From assembly GCA_958296445.1 (NCBI GenBank), contig OY282565.1, forward strand, positions 1,033,936-1,097,935: a stretch of 64,000 nucleotides of DNA, read 5' to 3'. A program made the position numbers and the translations under genes. This document shows, one piece after another, positions 51,487-60,199 of the stretch. Source of the stretch: an uncultured Dehalococcoidia bacterium. Lineage in GTDB: Bacteria; Chloroflexota; Dehalococcoidia; Lucifugimonadales; UBA3495. A model generated the notes under the pieces. That model was given only the letters and a program-made list of their open reading frames with translations, had not been told where the DNA came from and ran no database searches. The stretch's first letter is position 1; the number at the start of each line of letters is the position of its first letter.

Positions 51487-51534
51487 ATTATACTTGTCAA
51501 TTTGCCAAATATGCTATGCTTGGTTTGGCAAATT
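51487..51534 (-). promoter_or_regulatory. Operator-like palindrome and -10 upstream of modABC
   Basis: AATTTGCCAAA (51499-51509) and TTTGGCAAATT (51524-51534) form a perfect 11-bp inverted repeat with a 14-bp centre. On the minus strand TATAAT (51492-51487) lies just downstream of it. The placement suggests regulator binding at or above the promoter. Confidence 0.65.
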
Positions 51535-51602
51535 TGATTGACTAGGGAAATGGAAATGCCGAATTTTGACGATTGAATTGACAACTAGGTAATCAGGGGG
51601 CA

Positions 51603-52454
51603 TTACAATGCGCTATATTGACGAATGTACTCTTCTACCAAGTCGCCTTTCCGAAAGCCTGGAGTGCTTGTAGTATTTTGGAGAGCTAGAGTTTTGTAGT
51701 CAATTTCATCGTGCAGCCGTTTAAAGACAATATCGTTGCTGGCTTTGAGCAACATCCATTGCTTATGCTTTTCGCAATTGCTAGAGGATGTTTCCCGGCG
51801 AGAATAGTCTTGCCATCCTTGGCAGGGGACGGCAAAATCGAAGGGCTTTGCGAAAACTTTAAGTGCTTCTTCCGTGTTGTTATACTGCCACATAACGAAG
51901 TCATTATGGCTGATAGGCGGGGGAGTGTACAATCTGAGATTCGTGTGTTCGCTATTTTTCCGAGTCCATACTTGAAATTCCGTATTTACTGAATATGCTT
52001 TGCCGCCCGGCGTTCTGAACGAAACGCGAGGAAGAGGCAAGGAGTATATCAGCCTGAAGTCCACAGGCAGTTGTTTGTGGATGAAATACTTTCTGAATAT
52101 CACCGGAAGGATAAAGGCCACAGTATCCGCTAGTTGAGCGGCTTTGAGGAAGAAATTTACTGCCAGCTTGCCCCGTTTGCCAAAGGGGGGGTTGCCAACA
52201 ACTACGTTAGTGGCGGGTGTTGGAGGCCAAATGCCTTGAGCGTGCAGAAAATCCCCTTGCCTCACTTCGGGATGTCGTGGCGCAATATCCAAGCCGCTAC
52301 GCCTGTTTTTTGGCAATAAATCGTAGAATGCTCCATCACCGGCGGACGGCTCGATAAAGAATGCTGTGTCGTCCAGTCCTAAATCTTTGAGTATGGAGAC
52401 AAGATTATACCAGCACTGCGACGCTACATAACGTTCCGTGTAAAATTCGTCCAT
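51603..52454 (-). CDS. Orphan DNA adenine methyltransferase-like protein
   Basis: 283 aa. SAM motif FIEPSAGDGAFYDLLP and catalytic VVVGNPPFGKRGK (NPPF, N6-adenine type). The target-recognition part would be the C-terminal third. Markedly AT-richer than its surroundings, with no restriction enzyme next to it, so it looks horizontally acquired and solitary. RNA methylation is also possible for such small NPPF enzymes. Confidence 0.82.
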   Translation of the reverse strand: MDEFYTERYVASQCWYNLVSILKDLGLDDTAFFIEPSAGDGAFYDLLPKNRRSGLDIAPRHPEVRQGDFLHAQGIWPPTPATNVVVGNPPFGKRGKLAVNFFLKAAQLADTVAFILPVIFRKYFIHKQLPVDFRLIYSLPLPRVSFRTPGGKAYSVNTEFQVWTRKNSEHTNLRLYTPPPISHNDFVMWQYNNTEEALKVFAKPFDFAVPCQGWQDYSRRETSSSNCEKHKQWMLLKASNDIVFKRLHDEIDYKTLALQNTTSTPGFRKGDLVEEYIRQYSAL

Positions 52455-52675
52455 TGGAAGCCGCCTTTATTCCTGATGTCCTAGATTATGCTGGATTAGT
52501 CGAGCAGGCGTCAAAGGGCTGCCGTCATCAATTTCCGCGATTATGACTGCCTAAAGTGGTGGCGGGGGATTTTTGCCGGTTCCGGCTTGACGCATCAGGG
52601 CGATTGGGTTGTAATAGCTTGGCCGCCGGGCGCTTTGCGCCGGGCAGATACGGAATTGGCCGATGGAGGTTTGAT

Positions 52676-53020
52676 ATGGCGCTTGTGCGTTGCGTTACGG
52701 AGATGGGGATGGGGGTTGATGTTCATGGGCGGGATTATACGACCGCCGCTCAGCGGGCGGTCTTTGACGCCATTCACCACAGCAGCTTGGGGTTTCAGAG
52801 GATGCTGGGCAAGACCGCCGACGATATGCGGGTTGACGTGACTATCGGCGTGCCGAACCCCGGCGCGGTGGATAAGGACGCGGTGCTGTCGGTTCTGCCC
52901 CACGGCACCGGGTATTGCGAGGCGGTGTCCGGCGGGCTGGAGGTTCCCAACGAGCGCGGCGATGACGCGCTGGTAATCGCCAACGCCGTGGTAATCGTCA
53001 GCTTCGACGACGGGAGCTAG
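52676..53020 (+). CDS. Lin0512 family protein
   Basis: 114 aa. The sequence starts VRCVTEMGMGVDVHGRDYTT and contains AVFDAIHHSSLGFQRML, both typical of the Lin0512 family, whose function is unknown; members often form ring-like oligomers. GGAGGTTTGAT lies before ATG 52676; the open frame upstream is not favoured. Isolated gene. Confidence 0.88.
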   Translation: MALVRCVTEMGMGVDVHGRDYTTAAQRAVFDAIHHSSLGFQRMLGKTADDMRVDVTIGVPNPGAVDKDAVLSVLPHGTGYCEAVSGGLEVPNERGDDALVIANAVVIVSFDDGS

Positions 53021-53027
53021 GGGGTAT

Positions 53028-53070
53028 TCCATCCCCCAGAGGGGGAGGGTTAGGGTGGGGGCGTCCGGTT
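53028..53070. repeat. GGGGGAGGG-type repeat
   Basis: CCCCCAGAGGGGGAGGGTTA GGGTGGGGGCGTCC. One copy between convergent genes; may also serve as a weak terminator. Confidence 0.8.
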
Positions 53071-53100
53071 TCGGCGGAACTTATCCAACCCACCGCTTGG

Positions 53101-53601
53101 CTATCCGTCCGGTATTTTGTCCCTCGCGGCGTCGGCGAGTTCCGCGAGCTGCCCGGCCCGGCCGGGGCCGGTGACGGTTAGGCGTACCAGGGCGCGGTTC
53201 TTGATGAAAAACAGGCTGGCGGCTTCCTCGTCTCCTAGGGGGTGCTGGAATACGCCGCTGGCCTCTAGCTCGCCGGGCCCAGTCTGGCCGCGGCTTACTA
53301 GGTCGGCGCGGATTCCGTCTAGGGCCGCCAGCGACTGTTGGCGGTTGTCGAACAGCACTAGGCTTTGCAGTACCCGGAACCCGGGGCCTTGCGACTCCGC
53401 CTGCGCCGATGGGCCGTCCAGCGATTGCTCTTCGGATAGGGACAGGACGCTAACGGCGCCATCCGGCAGGCCGAGGGCGGATGTGATGTCGCCGGGCGCA
53501 AGCAGCATTTCCCGCGGCTCTGCCGCCGCCGGGGAGTTGCAGGCGATTAGCAGGGCTAAGGCTAGGAATAAGGCTGCGGGAAACTTTAGTTGGTGGCGCA
53601 A
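53101..53601 (-). CDS. Hypothetical lipoprotein
   Basis: 166 aa. Signal FPAALFLALALLIAC with lipobox LIAC (Cys21). The mature part is a small alpha/beta domain (LAPGDITSALGLPDGAV, LVLFDNRQQSLAALDGIRAD, SLFFIKNRALVRLTV) that resembles small surface binding domains; family not recognised. Stands alone between repeats. Confidence 0.75.
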   Translation of the reverse strand: MRHQLKFPAALFLALALLIACNSPAAAEPREMLLAPGDITSALGLPDGAVSVLSLSEEQSLDGPSAQAESQGPGFRVLQSLVLFDNRQQSLAALDGIRADLVSRGQTGPGELEASGVFQHPLGDEEAASLFFIKNRALVRLTVTGPGRAGQLAELADAARDKIPDG

Positions 53602-53639
53602 GGGTTTTCCCGATGGTTTCGTGATTTTCGCCGGAGTGG

Positions 53640-53690
53640 GGGGACGCCCCCGCCCTAACCCTCCCCCGGAGGGGGAGGGGATTTGTTTGG
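53640..53690. repeat. GGGGGAGGG-type repeat
   Basis: GGACGCCCCCGCCCTAACCC TCCCCCGGAGGGGGAGGGGA. Lies between the lipoprotein start and the hydantoinase B stop. Confidence 0.85.
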
Positions 53691-53697
53691 TTCGGGG

Positions 53698-55302
53698 TTA
53701 GTGGTGGTGGGTGTGGCGGTGTTGGGGGGCGCCCCAGCCGCCGGCGCCGGGGGTGCGGACGCTGATGATGTCGCCTGCTTCCACGTCTATGAGTTCTTTG
53801 CCGGCTAGTTGGATTTCCTCGAAACCGCCGCGCAGCAGGATGTTTTCGCCGGGTTCTCCGTGGTGGCCGCCGTGGTAGCCGGGGGGCGGACGCCGCCGCC
53901 GCTCCGACATCAGCGTGACCCGCGCCGGGGCCAGAAACTCCACCTCGCGCACTACGCCGTCGCCGCCCCGGTACTGCCCGTCGCCGCCGGAGCCGCGCCG
54001 CAGGGCGTAGCGGCGCAGGCGCAGCGGGAAAGCGAACTCCATCGCTTCGATGGGCGTGTTCATCGTGTTGGTCATGTGGGTCTGGATGCCGGATATGCCG
54101 TCCTTGTCCGGCCTGGCCCCCATTCCGCCGGCGATGGTTTCGTAGTAGACATAGGGTTTTTCCCGCACCGGGTCGTGGCCGCCGATAATCATATTGTTCA
54201 TAGTGCCTTGACTGGCCGCCGGAATCACTTGGGGCAGGGCCTCGGCCAAGGCGCCGAACAGCACATCGGTAATCCGTTGCGAGGTTTCCACGTTGCCCCC
54301 GGCCACGCCGCGTTGCGGGCGGGGGTTGACTAGGCTTCCCTCCGGGGCGTGGATGCGCAGGGGGCGCAGGCAGCCCTGGTTGGCCGGGGCCTGCTCATGC
54401 AGCAGGCAGCGCACTACGTACAGGCAGGCGGATACGGTCACCGCTTCCGGCGCGTTGATGCAGCCGGGACGCTGCGGCGAGGTTCCGGTGAAGTCTATAT
54501 CCATTTCGTCGCCCGACACTGTGATGGTGACCGCGATAGGCACCGGCTCTTGGGTCAGGCCGTCGTCGTCCATATAGTCTAGGACGCTGTACACCCCGTC
54601 GGGGATGCCCTGAATGGTTTGACGGGTTACGCGCTCGGAGTAGTCCAGCAGGGCGGCCATGTGTTCGGAAGTTTCGGCTAGGCCGTAGCGCTCAAAGAGT
54701 TCGGCCATCCGTTGCTCGCCGACGCGAATGGACGCGGTTTGAGCCGCCAAATCGCCCTTGCGCTCGTCGGGAGTGCGGGAATTGCGGCAAATGAGCTGGA
54801 TAACGTCGTGGTTCAGCCGCCCGCCGCGGGCCAGCTTGATGGGCGGAATGATGGTGCCTTCTTGGTACAGCTCGGTGGAAAGGGGCAGCGAGCCGGGGGT
54901 CATACCGCCCACGTCGGCGTGATGCCCGCGGGCGGATACGAACCCGGCCAGTTGGCGCTGCCCACTCTCGCCCGCGTAGACTGGGGCAACCATAGTGATG
55001 TCGGGCAGGTGGGTGCCGCCGAGGTAGGGGTCGTTGAGGATAACGATGTCGCCGGGCCGCAGAGCGCCGGGGAACACTTCCAGGGCCGCCCGCACCGAGG
55101 CGGGCATAGCCCCCAGATGCACCGGCACATGGGCGGCCTGCGCCACCATATTGCCCTCGGGGTCGAACACGGCGCAGGAAAAGTCGCGCCGCTCCTTGAT
55201 GTTGGGCGAGTAGGATGTCCGCTGCAAAGCGACGCCCATTTCCTCGGCCACCGACTCAAACATATTCTTGAACACTTCTAGGCTAACCGGGTCAACGGGC
55301 AT
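53698..55302 (-). CDS. Hydantoinase B / oxoprolinase subunit
   Basis: 534 aa, HyuB/AcxB-like subunit. Family features: DPVSLEVFKNMFESVAEEMG at the start, GDIVILNDPYLGGTHLPDIT, DIDFTGTSPQRPGCINAP and NPRPQRGVAGGNVETSQRI. ATG 55302 has GGAGGCGCGACG upstream. Normally paired with the A subunit, which here is 1.5 kb upstream behind three small genes. Ring-opening of hydantoin, oxoproline or carboxylation of acetone/acetophenone cannot be told apart. C-terminal His-rich tail (QHRHTHHH). Confidence 0.92.
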   Translation of the reverse strand: MPVDPVSLEVFKNMFESVAEEMGVALQRTSYSPNIKERRDFSCAVFDPEGNMVAQAAHVPVHLGAMPASVRAALEVFPGALRPGDIVILNDPYLGGTHLPDITMVAPVYAGESGQRQLAGFVSARGHHADVGGMTPGSLPLSTELYQEGTIIPPIKLARGGRLNHDVIQLICRNSRTPDERKGDLAAQTASIRVGEQRMAELFERYGLAETSEHMAALLDYSERVTRQTIQGIPDGVYSVLDYMDDDGLTQEPVPIAVTITVSGDEMDIDFTGTSPQRPGCINAPEAVTVSACLYVVRCLLHEQAPANQGCLRPLRIHAPEGSLVNPRPQRGVAGGNVETSQRITDVLFGALAEALPQVIPAASQGTMNNMIIGGHDPVREKPYVYYETIAGGMGARPDKDGISGIQTHMTNTMNTPIEAMEFAFPLRLRRYALRRGSGGDGQYRGGDGVVREVEFLAPARVTLMSERRRRPPPGYHGGHHGEPGENILLRGGFEEIQLAGKELIDVEAGDIISVRTPGAGGWGAPQHRHTHHH

Positions 55303-55355
55303 CGTCGCGCCTCCAATTGGGGGGTGCGGATTAGAGGAAATTGCGAATTTCCCTT

Positions 55356-55464
55356 TTGTCACCCTGCCCCTTTTTGTCACCCTGAGCGGAGCGAAGGGTC
55401 TCACTGCCCAAACCGGGGATTCTTCGCTTTGCTCAGAATGACAGGCATCGCTCAGAATGACAGA
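55356..55464. repeat. REP-like repeat cluster
   Basis: TGTCACCCTGCCCC, TTTGTCACCCTGAGCGGAGC, then TTCTTCGCTTTGCTCAGAAT GACAG and two half units. It separates hydantoinase B from the deacetylase gene. Confidence 0.88.
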
Positions 55465-55474
55465 CAGCGGTGGT

Positions 55475-56326
55475 TTAACTCTCGGGCAGTTCTCCTAGGA
55501 TGTCGCGGGTTTGGTTGTTGCTGTTTGGCGCTAACTGGAAATACTCGGTGGACATAATTTCGTCCACGAAGTCTTGGGACAATTGGGCGAAGGGGCCGGT
55601 GGGGTCTATCTGGGTGCGGTGACATTCCAGAGACTCTTTCTTGACGGTTAGGAACCGGCCGACTTTTCGGGTGGTGGTTACTTCGTCGTCGGCGGTGCCT
55701 AGGGCGGCGGTGTCGTCGGCGGCGAAGGGCGGGCGGATGTCGGCGTTCACCATTTCCTGCCACATCCGTTGAAAGACGCTGCGGGGGAAGCAGAGATAGT
55801 AGAGCAGCGGCCCGTCTCCGCCGTCCGGCCCGGACGGGGCCGTCGGGCGGCAGCTCTCTACCGCCGCCGTGGTGTGGCGGCAGATGGTCACGTGGTCGGG
55901 ATGGCCGTAGCCGCCGGTGGGGTCGTGGGTGATGACTATATCGGGGCGCAGCTCGCGGATGACGGCGGATACCTGCTCAACCACCCGTTCCGCCGGGGCC
56001 TGAAACAGGCTGGCCGGGTTATGGTTGTCGTCGGTTCCCGCCATACCGGAATCGCGGTAGTTGAGAAATCGCACGTCGGCAATGCCGGTGACGTCCATAG
56101 CTGCCCGCAGTTCGCCCTGCCGCACTGCGCCCAGCGTTTCCGGCGTAGCCAGCGCCGGGTCGCTGATTTCCCCCACATCGCCGTTGGTGGCGCAAACCAG
56201 CGTCACCCGATGCCCCCCGGCTACCAGGGCCGCCAGCGTGCCGCCGCAGCCAAACCCCTCATCGTCCGGGTGGGCGAAAACGGCGAGGACGGTCAGGGGG
56301 CGCGGCGCCTGCTGCGGGCTAGTCAT
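55475..56326 (-). CDS. PIG-L family deacetylase
   Basis: 283 aa LmbE-like zinc hydrolase. Metal motif AVFAHPDDEGFGCGGTLA near residues 16-32 and GYGHPDHVTI near 133 (HPDH, third ligand). ATG 56326 overlaps the stop of the DUF2283 gene by 8 bp. It lies inside the hydantoinase locus, so it may deacylate an amide in the same pathway, or serve in N-acetylglucosaminyl conjugates such as bacillithiol-like compounds. Upstream extension to 56428 rejected. Confidence 0.92.
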   Translation of the reverse strand: MTSPQQAPRPLTVLAVFAHPDDEGFGCGGTLAALVAGGHRVTLVCATNGDVGEISDPALATPETLGAVRQGELRAAMDVTGIADVRFLNYRDSGMAGTDDNHNPASLFQAPAERVVEQVSAVIRELRPDIVITHDPTGGYGHPDHVTICRHTTAAVESCRPTAPSGPDGGDGPLLYYLCFPRSVFQRMWQEMVNADIRPPFAADDTAALGTADDEVTTTRKVGRFLTVKKESLECHRTQIDPTGPFAQLSQDFVDEIMSTEYFQLAPNSNNQTRDILGELPES

Positions 56327-56552
56327 TGCCGGAAGCCAGGGCGCCGGACGCTCCGGCGGGAGTTGGTATGCGCTCTGGAATTTCCAGTTCCTGGGGAAGG
56401 GAACCGACCCGGTGAATGTCAACCCCAATCAGTGCGCCGCCTGAATCGAAGTCCAAGACAACCCCGTCGTATAGCTCCACGCATTCCGCGCTGATGCCGT
56501 CGGCCACGCCGATATACAATGACTCCGTCTGCGAGTCATAACCTAGATTCAT
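56319..56552 (-). CDS. DUF2283 small protein, copy 1
   Basis: 77 aa. Core YDSQTESLYIGVADGISAEC, VVLDFDSGGALIGVDI. Overlaps the PIG-L start by 8 bp. Family function unknown; copies often sit next to Uma2- or TA-like genes. Its C-terminal tail (PTPAGASGALASGND) is absent from copy 2. Confidence 0.85.
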   Translation of the reverse strand: MNLGYDSQTESLYIGVADGISAECVELYDGVVLDFDSGGALIGVDIHRVGSLPQELEIPERIPTPAGASGALASGND

Positions 56553-56573
56553 TGCTTTTACCTCCTGAATCCA

Positions 56574-56768
56574 CTATCCGGGAAAGCGTTCCGGTATTTT
56601 CAGCCCATCGGGCAAGGAACTTACTTGGTCAATGTCAATCCCCACCAGTATGCCGTTGGAATCGAAATCCAGAACGACCCCGTCGTGAATCTCTACGCAT
56701 TCTGCGCTGATGCCGTCGGCTACGCCGATGTACAGCGACTCCGTTTCCGCATAATAAGCGAGTTTCAT
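56574..56768 (-). CDS. DUF2283 small protein, copy 2
   Basis: 64 aa, YAETESLYIGVADGISAECV and VVLDFDSNGILVGIDI. 21 bp upstream of copy 1. About 70% of the shared core is alike by eye, so a local duplication. Confidence 0.85.
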   Translation of the reverse strand: MKLAYYAETESLYIGVADGISAECVEIHDGVVLDFDSNGILVGIDIDQVSSLPDGLKIPERFPG

Positions 56769-56817
56769 AATTTTTCCTCACTATTAGGATATTGGCGGCG
56801 GCCCAACGAACATACAG

Positions 56818-58857
56818 CTACCCCATCGCCAGCAGCAGATTGCCGTAGGGGTCAACCTCGCCCTGCCAGCCGGGGGGTATGACGGTGGTGGTGTCGAGCT
56901 GCACAACCAGGGCCGGGCCGGTAAGCCGGTTGCCGGTGGACAGCAGTTCGCGCCGGTATAGGGGCGTGGCGAGTTCGCCCTGGCGGAAAACCACGCCGAC
57001 GTCGGCGATTTGGGCCTGCGACGGGTCGGGGCCTTGCGGCGGTTGGGGCGGGATGTCGGGCTTGTCCACCGCCAAATCCAGCTTCAGGCGCAGGTTCACG
57101 ATTTCCACCGGCTCGCCCCGGTCGGCGTAGCCGAAGCGTTGCAGGTGGGCGCGGTAGAAGCTGTCGGATATGGCGCGGGCCAGGTTCCGGGTTTGCGCCG
57201 CGGCCGCGGAGCGCGAACCCCGCGCTTCAGGGTAGTCTATGGTCAGCTCGAAAGACTGGCCGACATAGCGCACGTCCAGGAAGCGGCGGGCGGTCATTTG
57301 CTGGGCGGGCAGCCCCTCCTGCTCCAGCTCGGCGCGGGCCAGCCCCTCCATTCCGTGAAATTCCTCGTCCAGCCGCGTGCGCTCCAAATCGCCGCCGCGC
57401 AGCATCACGGTGCGGGAATAGTCCTTCACCACGTCGGCGATGGCGACGCCGAGGGCCGACAGTATGCCGGGCCGGGCGGGAATCAGCACGCGGGGGATTC
57501 CCAGTTCTTGGGCCAGTTCGCAGCCGTGAACCGGCCCGGCGCCGCCGAAGGGAACCAGGGTGAAGTTGCGTGGGTCGTAGCCCCGCTCTAGGGAAATGGC
57601 GCGGATGGCCCGCTCCATATTGGCGTTGACCACCCGGTTGATGCCTAGGGCCGCATCCTGTGCGCTCAGTCCCAGCCCCGTTGCCAGCGACTCCATCAGC
57701 CCCCGCGCCCTAGGCAGGTCGAGGGTGAGGCGTCCGCCGAGGAAGTGGTCGGGACGCAGGCGGCCCAGCAACAGGTTGGCGTCGGAAACGGTTAGCTGAT
57801 CGCCCCGTCCGTAGCAGGCCGGGCCGGGGTTGGCCCCGGCCGACTGCGGGCCGACGGTCAGCGCCCCCCCGGCGTCCACGCGGGCGATGGAGCCGCCGCC
57901 CGCCCCTACCGTGTGAATCTCAATCATCGGCACGCTTACGGGATGGCCGCCCACGCTGGAGCTGCCCGTTTCCTTGATGCGGCCGGGGCAGAGGGATACG
58001 TCGGTAGAGGTGCCGCCCATATCCAGAGTGATAATGTCGGGGAAACCGGCCTGCGCCGCCACGTGAAAGGCCCCCACCACGCCGCCGGCCGGGCCGCTGA
58101 GGATGGTGCGCACCGGCTGTTCGGCGGCCAGCCGCGCCGTGATGCTGCCCCCGGACGACTGCATAATCCGCAGCCCCTCGCCCAAGGACTGCTCCAGTTC
58201 GCCCAGATAGCGGCTCATCACCTGCCCCACGTAGGCGTTGACCACCACCGTGCTGGTGCGCTCATATTCGCGGAATTCGGGCAGAACGCGGGACGAAAGG
58301 GAAATGAACGGCGCGGGCTGGAGCTTCCGTAGGGCCTCGTTGACCATATCCTCGTGTACCGGGTTGAGGAAGGAAAACAGGAAAGACACGGCCACGGCGT
58401 CGGCCCCGGATTCGGCGATTAGGGCCATCAGCGCGTCTATGGCGGCGGGTTGCAGATCTTCCAGTATGGCGCCGGTGAAATCCACCCGTTCCGGCAGGCC
58501 GAAGCGCAGCTCCCAAGGGGCTAGGGCGGGGGCGCGGTCCTGCTCTAGGTCATACAGCTCGGCGCGGCTCTGGCGTCCGATTTCCAGCACGTCCTCGAAG
58601 CCCATAGTGGTCACCAGCGCGGTGCGGGCGCCCTTGCCTTCCAGCAGTGCGTTGGTGGCGACGGTGGAGCCGTGAACGAAGCTGGCGCCGCCGGAACCGC
58701 CGGGGGCAATCCCGGCCTCGCCGACGCCCTGAACGATGCCCAGCGTCGGATTCTGCGGGGTGGATGGGAGCTTGTGAACCGACAGCCGCCCGTCCTGCAA
58801 CACGGCGATGTCGGTAAAGGTGCCGCCTACGTCAATTCCAACCACAGTGCGGGGCAT
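56818..58857 (-). CDS. Hydantoinase A / oxoprolinase subunit
   Basis: 679 aa, ATP-binding actin-like HyuA/AcxA subunit. N-terminal VVGIDVGGTFTDIAVLQDGR phosphate loop; THGSTVATNALLEGKGARTA-like VHGSTVATNALLEGKGART; IITLDMGGTSTDVSL; and VPFGGAGPVHGCELA. Length is normal. Its partner B subunit lies downstream on the same strand after the DUF2283 and PIG-L genes. Start MPRTVVGIDV. Confidence 0.93.
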   Translation of the reverse strand: MPRTVVGIDVGGTFTDIAVLQDGRLSVHKLPSTPQNPTLGIVQGVGEAGIAPGGSGGASFVHGSTVATNALLEGKGARTALVTTMGFEDVLEIGRQSRAELYDLEQDRAPALAPWELRFGLPERVDFTGAILEDLQPAAIDALMALIAESGADAVAVSFLFSFLNPVHEDMVNEALRKLQPAPFISLSSRVLPEFREYERTSTVVVNAYVGQVMSRYLGELEQSLGEGLRIMQSSGGSITARLAAEQPVRTILSGPAGGVVGAFHVAAQAGFPDIITLDMGGTSTDVSLCPGRIKETGSSSVGGHPVSVPMIEIHTVGAGGGSIARVDAGGALTVGPQSAGANPGPACYGRGDQLTVSDANLLLGRLRPDHFLGGRLTLDLPRARGLMESLATGLGLSAQDAALGINRVVNANMERAIRAISLERGYDPRNFTLVPFGGAGPVHGCELAQELGIPRVLIPARPGILSALGVAIADVVKDYSRTVMLRGGDLERTRLDEEFHGMEGLARAELEQEGLPAQQMTARRFLDVRYVGQSFELTIDYPEARGSRSAAAAQTRNLARAISDSFYRAHLQRFGYADRGEPVEIVNLRLKLDLAVDKPDIPPQPPQGPDPSQAQIADVGVVFRQGELATPLYRRELLSTGNRLTGPALVVQLDTTTVIPPGWQGEVDPYGNLLLAMG

Positions 58858-58926
58858 AGGGCGATGGCCTCTGTTATGGGATTCGGTTAGCTATGCCTAA
58901 TTGTGTGGGCATTATACCCTAGATAA

Positions 58927-59496
58927 TCAGGTTCCCTGAAAAATTACGGCGATGTCCAGTTCCAGCCCCGGCAGCACGGCGGACTCCAGACGCTCGCCGG
59001 GGCCGCGGATGTAGGCCCGTTGCCATTCCCCGCCCTCCAGCCGCAAGACCTCGATGTTGTGGTCTTGAGGTGATACCAGCCAGCACTCCAGGACGTTAAT
59101 CCGGGCGTAGTCGGCCAGCTTGCTTTGGATGTAAGTCCGGCTGTTGCTGGGCGACAGTATTTCCACCACCAGATCGGGGCCGCCGTTAATGCGGTCGCCC
59201 ACGATGTTGGCCCTTTCGTTGCTGACAAACACCAGATTGGGCTGCCGTACCCACAAGGGTTCCTGTTGCACTACCACGTCCACAGGCGCGAACAACACTT
59301 CGCCTGACTCGTGTTGAGATACGAACATATAAGCAGGCATAAAGATTCTGCCTAAAACGGTTTGGCGGTAAACTTGATTGTAGCGGATAGGCTCGGTGAG
59401 TAATATCGCCTCGCCGTCCACGATTTCCCGGCGATCCTTTGATTCCGGTTCTTGCAGATAGTCCGCCCAAGTAATCAGTTTGGGTTGGGTTGTCAT
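58927..59496 (-). CDS. Uma2 family (DUF820) protein, copy 1
   Basis: 189 aa, restriction-endonuclease-like fold. Core INGGPDLVVEILSPSN (D and E of the PD-(D/E)XK site), preceded by the VDVVVQQEPLWVRQPNLVFV segment. The lysine of ExK is replaced by Leu, as usual in this family. First (3') of three tandem copies sharing the same leader. The LLSPSN-type core is identical in all three. Confidence 0.9.
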   Translation of the reverse strand: MTTQPKLITWADYLQEPESKDRREIVDGEAILLTEPIRYNQVYRQTVLGRIFMPAYMFVSQHESGEVLFAPVDVVVQQEPLWVRQPNLVFVSNERANIVGDRINGGPDLVVEILSPSNSRTYIQSKLADYARINVLECWLVSPQDHNIEVLRLEGGEWQRAYIRGPGERLESAVLPGLELDIAVIFQGT

Positions 59497-59568
59497 AATA
59501 CTCTTAGATCTTCCCCTATGGGATTCGGTTGGCTATGCCCAGCTATGTCGGCATTATACCCCGGATAA

Positions 59569-60126
59569 TCAGGTTCCCTGAAAAATCGCGGCGATGTCCA
59601 GTTCCAGCCCCGGAAGCACTGCCGACTCGATGAGCTCGCCGGGGCCGCGGATGTAGGCCCGTTGCCATTCCCCGCTTTCCAGCCGCAAGACCTCGATGTT
59701 GTGGTCTTGAGGCGATACCAGCCAGCACTCCAGGACGTTAATCCGGGCGTAGTCGGCCAGCTTGCTTTGGATGTATGTCCGGCTGTTGCTGGGCGACAGT
59801 ATTTCCACCACTAGGTCGGGGCCGCCGTTAATGCGGTCGCCCACGATTTTGGCCCTTTCGTTGCTGACAAACAGCAAGTCCGGCTGCCGCACCCGCAGCG
59901 GTTCCCGCTCTACGACGACGTCCACCGGGGCGCACCAGAATCGCCCCAACCCGTGTTCGATGACGAATACTTGGGCCGGTGTAAGGATATTTACCAAAAT
60001 GGTTTGGTGATATACGACCGGGGCGGCGAACATAATCACCTCGCCGTCAACGATTTCCTTACGCAGCTTGCACTCCGGCCCCTCAAGATATTCCTCGTAG
60101 GTTAGCAGCTTGGGTTGGGTTGTCAT
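59569..60126 (-). CDS. Uma2 family (DUF820) protein, copy 2
   Basis: 185 aa. Same core INGGPDLVVEILSPSN and KLADYARINVLECWLVSPQD, very close to copy 1. The N-terminal 75 residues diverge (AAPVVYHQTILVNILTPAQV), so the copies differ mainly in the part that probably decides partner or substrate. Confidence 0.9.
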   Translation of the reverse strand: MTTQPKLLTYEEYLEGPECKLRKEIVDGEVIMFAAPVVYHQTILVNILTPAQVFVIEHGLGRFWCAPVDVVVEREPLRVRQPDLLFVSNERAKIVGDRINGGPDLVVEILSPSNSRTYIQSKLADYARINVLECWLVSPQDHNIEVLRLESGEWQRAYIRGPGELIESAVLPGLELDIAAIFQGT

Positions 60127-60199
60127 AATTACCCTCAGATACTCCCTTACGGGATTCGGTTGGCTATGCCCGGCTATGTCGGCATTATGCCCCGGATAA

